Source: Pseudomonadota bacterium
GTDB taxonomy: Bacteria > Pseudomonadota > Alphaproteobacteria > Rhizobiales > Xanthobacteraceae
Direction of reading: 5' to 3'
Assembly (NCBI GenBank): GCA_018242205.1
Contig: JAFECJ010000014.1
Location: 1-64,000 of the forward strand
Length of the DNA stretch: 64,000 nt
The notes below the pieces were generated by a model that searched no databases, had not been told where the DNA came from, and saw only the letters and a list, made by a program, of their open reading frames with translations. Positions 54,851-62,417 of this stretch are shown one piece after another. The number at the start of each line of letters is the position of its first letter. Position 1 is the first letter of the stretch. The translations under genes were made by a program, and so were the position numbers.

Positions 54851-56506
54851 ATGAGGCAAATCGAAGTCTTGACGACTTACCAGTCGCCGTTCGGCGTGTT
54901 TTCCGCGGCGGTGGCGCGGCGCCCGGCGGCGCCTTTCATCCTTGCGCCGGCCAGCGCCGAACTGTCTTACGCCCGCGACGGCTTTCGCGTCGCCTATCAG
55001 GAAGCCGACCGCGCCGTTGCTGCGCTGAAGGCGGAATTCGCCATGGCCGGCTACGGACGCGGCGCCCGTGTCGCGCTGCTGCTCGACAACCGGCCGGAGT
55101 TCTTCGTCCACTGGCTCGCGCTCAACGCGCTCGGTGTGTCCATCGTGCCGATCAATCCGGATCTGCAGCCCGACGAGTTGTCGTATCAGCTCGAGAAGTC
55201 CAAGGCCGATCTGCTGATCGCGACCAGCGACCGGATGCCGCTCGCGCGGCAGGCCGATCTGCGGCGGGCGCGTTTGATCGGGGCGGGCGAGCGGATCCCG
55301 GCCTGTGCGAGCAACGTGGTCGAGCAGGCTGACGCCGCCGATCACGAATGCGCGCTGCTGTTCACATCCGGCAGCACCGCCAAGCCGAAGGCCTGCATTC
55401 TTTCGAACCGCTATTTCCTCGGCATCGCCGACTGGTACGTCAAGCAGGGCGGCGCCGCGACCGTGCGGGAGGAGGGCGAGATCAACCTCACGCCGTTACC
55501 GATGTTCCATATGAATGCGCTCGGATGCAGCGTGGTGGGCATGATGGCGCTCGGCGGCGCGGTCGTGCCACTCGATCGGTTCAGCGCCAATCGCTGGTGG
55601 GCCAGCGTAGCCGACAGCGGAGCGACCATCGTGCATTGTCTCGGGGTGATCCCGGCGATCCTGCTGCAATTGCCGGTCAGCGAGGCCGAAAGCCGACACA
55701 ATGTCCGCTTCGCGTTTGCGCCGGCGGTTGATGTGCGTCACCGTGCCATATTCGAAGAGCGATATGGCATTCCGATTGTCGATGCCTGGGCCATGACGGA
55801 GACGGGCGGCGCCGCGGCCACGACGACCGCGAAGGAGCCGCGCGGCTTCCCGTCGCGCTGCATCGGCCGGCCCACGGATAACATGGAGTTCCGGCTGGCC
55901 GATGACGAAGGCCGCGACGTCCCGGCCGGACAGCCCGGCGAACTTCTCGTGCGATCGAAAGGTCCCGATCCGCGCCTCGGCTTTTTCAGCGGCTATCTCG
56001 ACGATCCTGTGAATACAGCCGAGGTCTGGAAGGACGGCTGGTTCCACACCGGCGATTACGTCTATGTCGGCCCCGACGGGCTTCTGTACTTCTTCGACCG
56101 CAAGAAAAGCATCGTCCGGCGCAGCGGTGAGAACATCGCAGTGCTGGAGGTCGAGTCGACGCTTCAGAAGCTGCCGAGCGTCGAAGCCACCGCCGTTACA
56201 CCCGTGCCCGACGATCTGCGCGGCGAGGAGGTGTTCGCTTTCGTGGTGAAGTCGTCAGGCACGACGGGCGACGAGCGGGCTTTGGCCGAAGCGCTTGTCC
56301 GCGGCGCCGCCGACACGCTCGCCTATCATAAGGTGCCGGCATACGTGTCCTTCATCGATGCGCTGCCATTGTCGCCGACCCGGAAGATTGCGCGCGGTGA
56401 GGTGAAGGCGCAGGCCGTGCAGGCGCTGGACAGCGGCGTCGTATTCGACTTCCGCGACCTCAAGGCGCAATTGCGCAAGAAGCCGAAGGGTACTGCTTCG
56501 GCGTAA
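54851..56506 (+). CDS. AMP-dependent acyl-CoA ligase 2
   Basis: 551 residues. Motifs are LLFTSGSTAKPKACILSN (a variant of the usual TSGTTGxPKG, with Ala in place of the final glycine), AWAMTETGGAA, WFHTGDYVYV, and the C-terminal SPTRKIARGEV. It shares the fold but only moderate similarity with ligase 1, so the two probably activate different acids. It ends 14 bp before the convergent cyclase-family gene. Confidence 0.87.
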   Translation: MRQIEVLTTYQSPFGVFSAAVARRPAAPFILAPASAELSYARDGFRVAYQEADRAVAALKAEFAMAGYGRGARVALLLDNRPEFFVHWLALNALGVSIVPINPDLQPDELSYQLEKSKADLLIATSDRMPLARQADLRRARLIGAGERIPACASNVVEQADAADHECALLFTSGSTAKPKACILSNRYFLGIADWYVKQGGAATVREEGEINLTPLPMFHMNALGCSVVGMMALGGAVVPLDRFSANRWWASVADSGATIVHCLGVIPAILLQLPVSEAESRHNVRFAFAPAVDVRHRAIFEERYGIPIVDAWAMTETGGAAATTTAKEPRGFPSRCIGRPTDNMEFRLADDEGRDVPAGQPGELLVRSKGPDPRLGFFSGYLDDPVNTAEVWKDGWFHTGDYVYVGPDGLLYFFDRKKSIVRRSGENIAVLEVESTLQKLPSVEATAVTPVPDDLRGEEVFAFVVKSSGTTGDERALAEALVRGAADTLAYHKVPAYVSFIDALPLSPTRKIARGEVKAQAVQALDSGVVFDFRDLKAQLRKKPKGTASA

Positions 56507-56520
56507 GACATCGCGCGCCG

Positions 56521-57306
56521 CTAGGTGCCGTTGGTGACCAGCCCGAGCACGCGGAGCGGGCTGCCCGAGCCGTTCTCGATCTTGAGTGGCGCCGTCACCA
56601 GCATCGCGCCGGTCGGCGGCAGTTGATCGAGATTGCACAGGCATTGCAGGCCGTAACGTCCGGCGCCGTGCAAATAGTGGTGCGCCGGCATCGGCGGGTC
56701 GAGATGCACGCCCTGGCCGGCGTCGGTGCCGATCGTTTCCGTGCCAAAACCGATAATGCCACGCTCATGTACGAGCCAACGCATGACCTCGGCGTCCGGT
56801 CCCGGTGTGTGGGCGCCGTCGTCCTTCAGGTTCGCATAAGTGCGCATGTCCTTCTTGGACCAGTCGGTGCGCAGCAGCACCCAGTTGCGCTCTGGGATGC
56901 GTCCATGACGCGCCTCCCAAGCCTCGACCGCCGGGACAGTGAGAAGGAAGTCGGCATCGGCGGCCGCTTCCGCCGAGCAGTCGATGACGCAGACCGGCGC
57001 GATCATGTCCGCGGCCGGTAGCGCGTCGAGCGCGGCATTCGGCAAATCCTTGCCGGTGTACCAGTGGATCGGCGCATCGAAATGCGTGCCGGTGTGCTCG
57101 CACAATGTGATATTGTTCCAGTACCAGCCGGGCCCGGCGTCGTTGTAGCGCGAGATCTGCTGAATGCGCATCGGCATGGCTTGGCCGAATTCCGGCGGCA
57201 GCACGATCATCGGGAAGTCGGGGCTGAGCGTGAACGTCAGGTCAACGATCTTCACCGCGCCCGAGGCCAGCGCCGAGGCGAATTCCGCAAGGGGTGCATT
57301 CTTCAT
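56521..57306 (-). CDS. Cyclase-family metal hydrolase (isatin hydrolase/kynurenine formamidase-like)
   Basis: 261 residues. The metal site motif is HTGTHFDAPIHW: His71, His75, Asp77 and His81, the Mn2+ ligands and catalytic His of isatin hydrolases and KynB-type enzymes. A further conserved patch (HLDPPMPAHHYLHGAGRYGL) lines the active site. It opens lactam or formamide bonds; isatin to isatinate, or a dioxindole to a 2-aminophenyl acid, would fit an indole-acetate pathway (inference). It lies 29 bp after the fusion gene in the same direction. Confidence 0.85.
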   Translation of the reverse strand: MKNAPLAEFASALASGAVKIVDLTFTLSPDFPMIVLPPEFGQAMPMRIQQISRYNDAGPGWYWNNITLCEHTGTHFDAPIHWYTGKDLPNAALDALPAADMIAPVCVIDCSAEAAADADFLLTVPAVEAWEARHGRIPERNWVLLRTDWSKKDMRTYANLKDDGAHTPGPDAEVMRWLVHERGIIGFGTETIGTDAGQGVHLDPPMPAHHYLHGAGRYGLQCLCNLDQLPPTGAMLVTAPLKIENGSGSPLRVLGLVTNGT

Positions 57307-57335
57307 ATCTCGTATCCCGTGTGAGAGGGCACCGG

Positions 57336-58577
57336 CTATTCGCCGAGCTCGCGCTCGAGTGCCTTCGGATTGGCGGCAAAGCGCTTGCGGATATCCTCCG
57401 CGACTTCGCCGACGAAAACGTCTTCAAGTCCTTCCTTGAGGCCGCGCACGACGCTGGCGGCCAAAGCGCGGGGCGCGACCTTTGGTGGCGGCAGCGTCTG
57501 GAACCATTCGACATCGAGCGGCCCGCTGAAAACGTTCATGACGCGCACGCCGCCGGGGCGAAGCTCCGCGCGCAGGCATTGCGAGAGGGAGAGGCACGCC
57601 GCCTGCACCGCGGAGTACTGGCCGAACTTCGGCCAGTTCGTCAGCGCGTAGGCCGACAGGATGTTGACCCAGGCTGCGGCGCTGTTCGTTCCGTCGGCGC
57701 CGCGCGACCGCATCGCCGGCCCGAAGGCTTGGGCGAGGTGGACCAGGCCCATGTAGACCTGTCCGATCTCGACGTGCGAGGTGGTCGTGCCGGTGCGATC
57801 GAACAGGCCGCCCGCACGGATGTGCTCGCTGGTGTTGATGAGGATATCCACCTTGCCGCCGATGTCGGCGGCCAGATCGAACACCGATTTCTCGTCCGAG
57901 ACGTCGAGCGGCACGATGTCGATGCCTTCAATGCCACGCAGCGCGTCTTCGCCCGGAAACGGCTTCCACGGCTCGGCGATACCGACGAAAAGGATCGACG
58001 CACCGGCGGCTTTCAGCGCCTGCGCGATCTCCTGCCCCACCGGCGTACGACCATTGGTGATTAAGACGCGGCGGAATTTCGGGTCGGCTGTCATTTCGCG
58101 CCATTGCTTGTCATCGCTCATGAACGGCGTCTCCGCTTTCGGCCGCGCGAAGGCCACCGCCTGGCCGGCTTTATCGATCTGGAAGCTCATGCGGACGGCA
58201 TTGCCTTCCTTGCAGTCGCCGTGGAGGTGGGACACCAGGACAGGTCCGCAGGTCAAGTGGACGAGGCCGATGCGCCAAGGCGCCCGTTCGCGAAAGTACA
58301 CGTCGCTAGGCACCCGCACCGTGGTCTCCGATAGGATGACGCCGTCGCGGGGGGCATCCTTCACGATCAGGTCGGCCGTAAGGCACTGCGGGCAAGCTTC
58401 CCGCGACGGGTAGCAGTAGATCTCGCACGCGGGACAGAACTGCATCGCGAAGCGGCCCTCGGCAGCAACGCGCGTCAGCACATGTGCCGTTCGACTGCGC
58501 CAAGCGGGCGGCAGCGTCGGCTGTCGCGAACGCTTGAGCGGATCTTTGCGTTTTGGTCGGATCAGCGGCTCGGTCAT
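57336..58577 (-). CDS. Zinc-ribbon/OB-fold (DUF35) - SDR fusion protein
   Basis: 413 residues. Residues 44-66 are a zinc ribbon (FCPACEIYCYP...CPQC: Cys48, 51, 62, 65), followed to about 150 by an OB fold as in the accessory subunits of thiolases. From residue 168 a short-chain dehydrogenase domain follows, but its site is degraded: TNGRTPVGQEIA replaces the TGxxxGxG motif, NTSEHI replaces NNAG, and YSAVQ replaces the Tyr-x3-Lys (Tyr321 kept, Lys replaced by Gln325). It overlaps the thiolase gene by ATGA, so it is probably its partner. Confidence 0.85.
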   Translation of the reverse strand: MTEPLIRPKRKDPLKRSRQPTLPPAWRSRTAHVLTRVAAEGRFAMQFCPACEIYCYPSREACPQCLTADLIVKDAPRDGVILSETTVRVPSDVYFRERAPWRIGLVHLTCGPVLVSHLHGDCKEGNAVRMSFQIDKAGQAVAFARPKAETPFMSDDKQWREMTADPKFRRVLITNGRTPVGQEIAQALKAAGASILFVGIAEPWKPFPGEDALRGIEGIDIVPLDVSDEKSVFDLAADIGGKVDILINTSEHIRAGGLFDRTGTTTSHVEIGQVYMGLVHLAQAFGPAMRSRGADGTNSAAAWVNILSAYALTNWPKFGQYSAVQAACLSLSQCLRAELRPGGVRVMNVFSGPLDVEWFQTLPPPKVAPRALAASVVRGLKEGLEDVFVGEVAEDIRKRFAANPKALERELGE

Positions 58578-59764
58578 GACGACGCTCCGGCGATGATGGC
58601 CGCGCCTGACGACAGGCCGCGATCATAATTGATCATGCCGAAGCCGGACGCCAGCGCGACACGGGCGTTCTTGACCTGCGTCGGTCCCGCGGTGCCTAGC
58701 ACTTGACGCAGCGCCTCGACCATTCCGAGATAGGCGCCGCCGGCGCCGGCCTGGCCGACTGAGAGCTGCCCGCCTGAGGTGTTCTGTGGGAAATCGCCGT
58801 CGATGGTGAGATCGTGGCTGCGCACGAACTCGGCGCCTTCGCCCTTTTTGCAGAAACCGAGATCCTCGAATTGCATCATCACGATGAACGGATAGTCGTC
58901 GTAGGTCTCCAGGACGTCGATATCATCCGGTTTGACTCCTGCCATGGCGTAGAGTTCGCCGATATCCATTGCCCAGCCGCCGCGAACCTGAACCGGGTCG
59001 TTCGCGAACGCGTTGTGCCGCTCGATGGTGCCGAGCAGGCGAGCGCTGGCGATGCCGAGCGACTTGGCGGTGTCCTCGCGCATGACCAGGAAGGCCTCGG
59101 CGCCGGCACACGGCATCACGCAGTCGAACAAGTGGATGGGGTCGGAGATCGGCCGCGCCCCGATATATTGCTCGAGCGTCAGCGGCGCCTTCATCAGGGC
59201 GTGCGGGTTGCGCAGCGCGTTGGTGCGCTGGGAGACTGCGATTTTGCCGAGGTCTTCCCGCGTTACGCCGTAAGTACGCATATAATTTTGGGCGATCAGG
59301 GCGAAGTTCGCATTGGCGCCGCCGGCACCGTAAGGGTAGGCAGCGTCCTGCGAAAACCGCGAAAAGTGCTCCAGCGTCCGGCGGAACGAATCGACGTGAT
59401 TGGTGTCGCCGGCGACGCAGGCAACAATATCCGCATCCCCGGCCTCCACTGCGCGCGCCGCGTGGCGCAAAGCGGCGACGGCGCTCGCGCCACCGAGCGG
59501 AATGTGCTCGAGCCAGCGCACGCACAGCCCAAAATGCTGGGTCAAGGCGATCGCCGTATCGGTGCCCAGCGTAAAGCTCGATACGCACAAGCCGTCGATA
59601 TCGCTGGCCTTGATGCCGGCCGCGTCGACCAGCCCCTTCAGCGCCCGACCGACCCACCATTGCGCGCTTTCGACCGAAAACCGCACATAGGGAATCGTGA
59701 CCGGTGCTGTCAGAACGACCCTGTCATAAGGCCGCCGCTTGGATGCTTGCATGAGGGAAGCCAC
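58574..59764 (-). CDS. Thiolase-superfamily protein (SCP-x/BbsB-like)
   Basis: 396 residues. The fold shows ADIVACVAGDTNHVDSFRRT, ISDPIHLFDCVMPCAGAEAF and the C-terminal NTSGGQLSVGQAGAGGAYLG and ALASGFGMINYDRG. The usual N-terminal nucleophile Cys is replaced by the family pattern of lipid-transfer-type thiolases, in which cysteine use differs. Members that pair with a DUF35 zinc-ribbon subunit cleave a 3-oxoacyl-CoA; here a 3-(aminophenyl)-3-oxo-type intermediate is possible. It starts after the Ohr gene on the same strand. Confidence 0.87.
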   Translation of the reverse strand: MASLMQASKRRPYDRVVLTAPVTIPYVRFSVESAQWWVGRALKGLVDAAGIKASDIDGLCVSSFTLGTDTAIALTQHFGLCVRWLEHIPLGGASAVAALRHAARAVEAGDADIVACVAGDTNHVDSFRRTLEHFSRFSQDAAYPYGAGGANANFALIAQNYMRTYGVTREDLGKIAVSQRTNALRNPHALMKAPLTLEQYIGARPISDPIHLFDCVMPCAGAEAFLVMREDTAKSLGIASARLLGTIERHNAFANDPVQVRGGWAMDIGELYAMAGVKPDDIDVLETYDDYPFIVMMQFEDLGFCKKGEGAEFVRSHDLTIDGDFPQNTSGGQLSVGQAGAGGAYLGMVEALRQVLGTAGPTQVKNARVALASGFGMINYDRGLSSGAAIIAGASS

Positions 59765-59784
59765 CTTGCGCCTGGCTGCTCGCT

Positions 59785-60207
59785 TTATACGACGGTCAGC
59801 ACGACGGGCACGTTGCCGCGCGTCGCGTTGGAGTAAGGGCAGCGCTCGTGTGCGCCGTGGACAATCTCCTCGGCTAGCGCCTTGTCGACGCCAGGTAGCG
59901 ACGCCTTGAGTTCGACCGTCAAAGCATAGCCAACCGCGATCGGCCCCATGCCCACCTTGGCGGTGATGGAGGCTTCATCAGTCAGCGCGACTTTCTTCTG
60001 GCGAGCAACGAGTTTGACCGCGCCCAGAAAGCAGGCGGCATAGCCGGCGGCGAAGAGTTGCTCGGGGTTGGTGCCGCCGCCGCCGCCGCCAAGTGCTTTC
60101 GGCAAGGCCAGTGACACTGCGAGCAAACCGTCATTGCTGGCGGCTTTGCCCTCGCGGCCTCCGGTAGCCGTGACCTCGGTCTCGTACAAGATCTTGTCGG
60201 GTGTCAT
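59785..60207 (-). CDS. Organic hydroperoxide resistance protein (Ohr/OsmC family)
   Basis: 140 residues. The two redox cysteines are AAGYAACFLGAV and HERCPYSNATRGN, with the surrounding Ohr motifs (TNPEQLFAAG, GPIAVGYALTVEL). Ohr reduces organic hydroperoxides with a dihydrolipoyl donor. In an operon that handles oxygenated aromatics this would protect against by-products. ATG 60207 has a CAAGGACAGGAC ribosome region. It lies 13 bp from the racemase-family gene. Confidence 0.92.
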   Translation of the reverse strand: MTPDKILYETEVTATGGREGKAASNDGLLAVSLALPKALGGGGGGTNPEQLFAAGYAACFLGAVKLVARQKKVALTDEASITAKVGMGPIAVGYALTVELKASLPGVDKALAEEIVHGAHERCPYSNATRGNVPVVLTVV

Positions 60208-60220
60208 GTCCTGTCCTTGC

Positions 60221-61024
60221 TTAAGCTTTTGATTTGTAGAGCGACTGCGATCCACTGGCGACCAGGGATCTGAAGTCCTGCCGCGCCCTGTCGTTGGCTA
60301 GCGCGAAACTCGGGCCCCGGCTCGGTTCGACGCCGTTGAGCTTGTGAAGCTGCACCCACATTTCTGCGGACTTGAGCGCCACGGCGGCGCAATTGACGAT
60401 CGGGGCACAGCCAATCTTGAAGCCGTGCTCCTCGCAGATCAGCAAGCCGGGGAGGACCCCGGCCGGTATGATGACGTCAGCACCGGCTGCGACCAGCGGC
60501 TGGGCGCAAGCGGTGAAGTCGTTCAGCATGCGCGCTTTTGCAGCCCTATCGCCATCGAACGCGGCGGCGAAGTCAGACGGCTGGCAGCCCAGTCCGACCA
60601 CCTTGACCACGCGTCCGCTCAACCCGTAACGCTCGGCCTGCTCGAGATGCCAGACCTCGAATGCTGGATCGAGCGTCACCAAGCCGAGGCGGCGTCCAAG
60701 TTGCGATGCCGCCAACAAGGTCGCCTCGCCGGTGCCGACTACCGGAATACGAAGGGCCGAGCGAAGTTCGTACAACCCTGGGTCTTGGAAGTGACCCATC
60801 ACGTAAGCGTCGAAGCCCTCGTCCTCGGCGGCGAGACCATTATCGATGGCGATGATCGAACACCGAAACTCCGCGAGACGCCCGAAATCGCGATCGGGAG
60901 GTGACAGGCCTTCGACGTGAACGCTGGTCCCTGGCGCGGCGATATCGTTGAGGTAGGCAGACAATTTTCGCAGGTACGGTGCATTGGCCGAGCCGTCGAC
61001 GAAACTTTGCCAGAAGATTCGCAT
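60221..61024 (-). CDS. Asp/Glu/hydantoin racemase-superfamily protein lacking both catalytic cysteines
   Basis: 267 residues. The N-terminal MRIFWQSFVD and the internal VVGTGEATLLAASQLGRRLGLVT and PIVNCAAVALKSAEMWV match the hydantoin-racemase group. Position of the first catalytic Cys reads YVMGHFQDPGL (His in place of Cys) and of the second IIPAGVLPGLL (no Cys). Racemization by the standard two-base mechanism is therefore unlikely. A different lyase, isomerase or binding role is possible. It heads the operon of Ohr, thiolase, fusion and cyclase genes behind operator site 7. Confidence 0.82.
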   Translation of the reverse strand: MRIFWQSFVDGSANAPYLRKLSAYLNDIAAPGTSVHVEGLSPPDRDFGRLAEFRCSIIAIDNGLAAEDEGFDAYVMGHFQDPGLYELRSALRIPVVGTGEATLLAASQLGRRLGLVTLDPAFEVWHLEQAERYGLSGRVVKVVGLGCQPSDFAAAFDGDRAAKARMLNDFTACAQPLVAAGADVIIPAGVLPGLLICEEHGFKIGCAPIVNCAAVALKSAEMWVQLHKLNGVEPSRGPSFALANDRARQDFRSLVASGSQSLYKSKA

Positions 61025-61398
61025 AGCTGCCTCTCAACTCCTCGCGGCCTCGTCGCGGCAACACGGTCGTGTACCGCAAATCCTCATCCGGTCCGGCTGG
61101 CCGACGTCCGCCCGGGCGGCCCATGCAGGCTGCCCAAGTCGGCCGCGCTCAGCGGCCGCTGTTCGATGCGCATGGCGATAAACAATGCTCATGTCGGTAG
61201 CGCGTTGACGCCGTCCAAAAATTATTTTAGATATAAAGGAATTTCGAAGATGTGGCAACGGTCGAATTCGGTAGACGTCAAACAGCGATGCCGTATTGGG
61301 TGGAAAAGAACAACGTTTCGGACATGGGCGGCTTCGCCGCCGACGCGCTCGCGATCGAGTCCCGGTGCGTTGCCAAGATCGCCCGCGGGTGCACCGGC
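61025..61398. other. Intergenic region with operator site 7
   Basis: 374 bp between two minus-strand genes. No credible gene: short frames have no recognisable motif. It holds the AT-rich segment around 61220-61245 with the palindrome, 200 bp upstream of the racemase-family start. Confidence 0.5.
61226..61237. promoter_or_regulatory. Operator-like palindrome, site 7
   Basis: TTTAGATATAAA followed by GGAAT, nearly identical to site 6 (TTTAGGTATAAAGGAA). Preceded by AAAATTAT. It is the only AT-rich patch in this gap. Confidence 0.58.
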
Positions 61399-62226
61399 TT
61401 AGTTCCGTCGGTTCTGCCGGTCGACGAATTCGCGGACGATCGCCGCGAAAGTCTCCGGCATTTGATCGGGAAAAGGCACCATCGCTTCCGCCACTTCGCG
61501 AAGCACGCTGCCGGATATCGCGGCGGCGACGCGGCCGGCGGCCGGGTAGGCGTGCGGATCGCGGCAAGGTGCAATGACCAAAGTCGGACTTCGCACGAGG
61601 CCGATGCGCTCTTCCATGACATAGCGATTAACGACCCTGTGGCCCTCGGCGGCCATCGGACCGGCACGCAATGCGTCGCGAACGTAACGTCCGAGCAGAT
61701 CGGTATCGCCTTCGGGGTAGAGCGGCTGTCGCCGCTTCCAGAATTCGAGCACGTGCGAGCCGTCGGCGCGAACGTCGACATCGTCCACGGTCTTTCTGTG
61801 GCCCGCATCTTGCCTACGAGCTTGGTCGACGAAAGGACACGCGGACAGGACCAGAGAGCTGACGCGCTCAGGGCTGCACGCGGCGATCTCAAGGGCGATG
61901 GCTGCTCCGGTATGGTGTCCGACGATGGTTGCAGCGCCAATATCGAGTGTGTCGAGAACGGCGAGCGCGGTTCGTGCCCAGATCTCGATGGACGGTCGAT
62001 GGGCGCGGAGATTTCCGGAGTCGCCGAAGCCGGGCGTGTCCATGGCGATGGTGCGATAGGTCCGACCAAGCAGCGGCAACACATCGCGGTATTCGTCCCA
62101 GGATCGCGGCGTTTGATGCAGCAACAACACGGGAGCGCCGTCGCCGGCGCTCGCGAGATGAACACGCGCAAAGTCTGTTTCGACGAAGGTGACCTGAGTT
62201 TGCGGCGTGACTTGCGGAGAATGCAT
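61399..62226 (-). CDS. Alpha/beta hydrolase-fold protein with non-canonical nucleophile position
   Basis: 275 residues. Overall fold is clear: LLLHQTPRSWDEYRDVLPLL (oxyanion region), AMDTPGFGDSG and VGHHTGAAIALEIAA. The nucleophile elbow reads GHHTG, so residue 105 is His rather than Ser, Asp or Cys. The C-terminal His segment reads VPFPDQMPETF, with no clear catalytic His. It might be an unconventional hydrolase, a cofactor-free lyase or a non-enzymatic protein. It diverges from the ABC transporter genes. Confidence 0.82.
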   Translation of the reverse strand: MHSPQVTPQTQVTFVETDFARVHLASAGDGAPVLLLHQTPRSWDEYRDVLPLLGRTYRTIAMDTPGFGDSGNLRAHRPSIEIWARTALAVLDTLDIGAATIVGHHTGAAIALEIAACSPERVSSLVLSACPFVDQARRQDAGHRKTVDDVDVRADGSHVLEFWKRRQPLYPEGDTDLLGRYVRDALRAGPMAAEGHRVVNRYVMEERIGLVRSPTLVIAPCRDPHAYPAAGRVAAAISGSVLREVAEAMVPFPDQMPETFAAIVREFVDRQNRRN

Positions 62227-62417
62227 TGGACTTTCCTTGAAGGTGCTCGAGACTGTCGCGGAAGTGTTTGACGTAATGTGATGCGCTTCGTGACGGCGAT
62301 GAGAATGATGTCGGACGGCGACAATATGGCGTACCGACGAAAAGTACAGGATAAGGAATTGAGAGCGTGACTTCGAAGCGGGCCGTTATCGCCTGCATAT
62401 CAGGGGAGCAGTAACAA

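Noticed and set aside
61252..62271. 339-codon plus-strand frame behind the palindrome at 61226
   Set aside because: It is opposite a clear alpha/beta hydrolase gene and has shadow-like composition; its first 50 codons have no recognisable motif.
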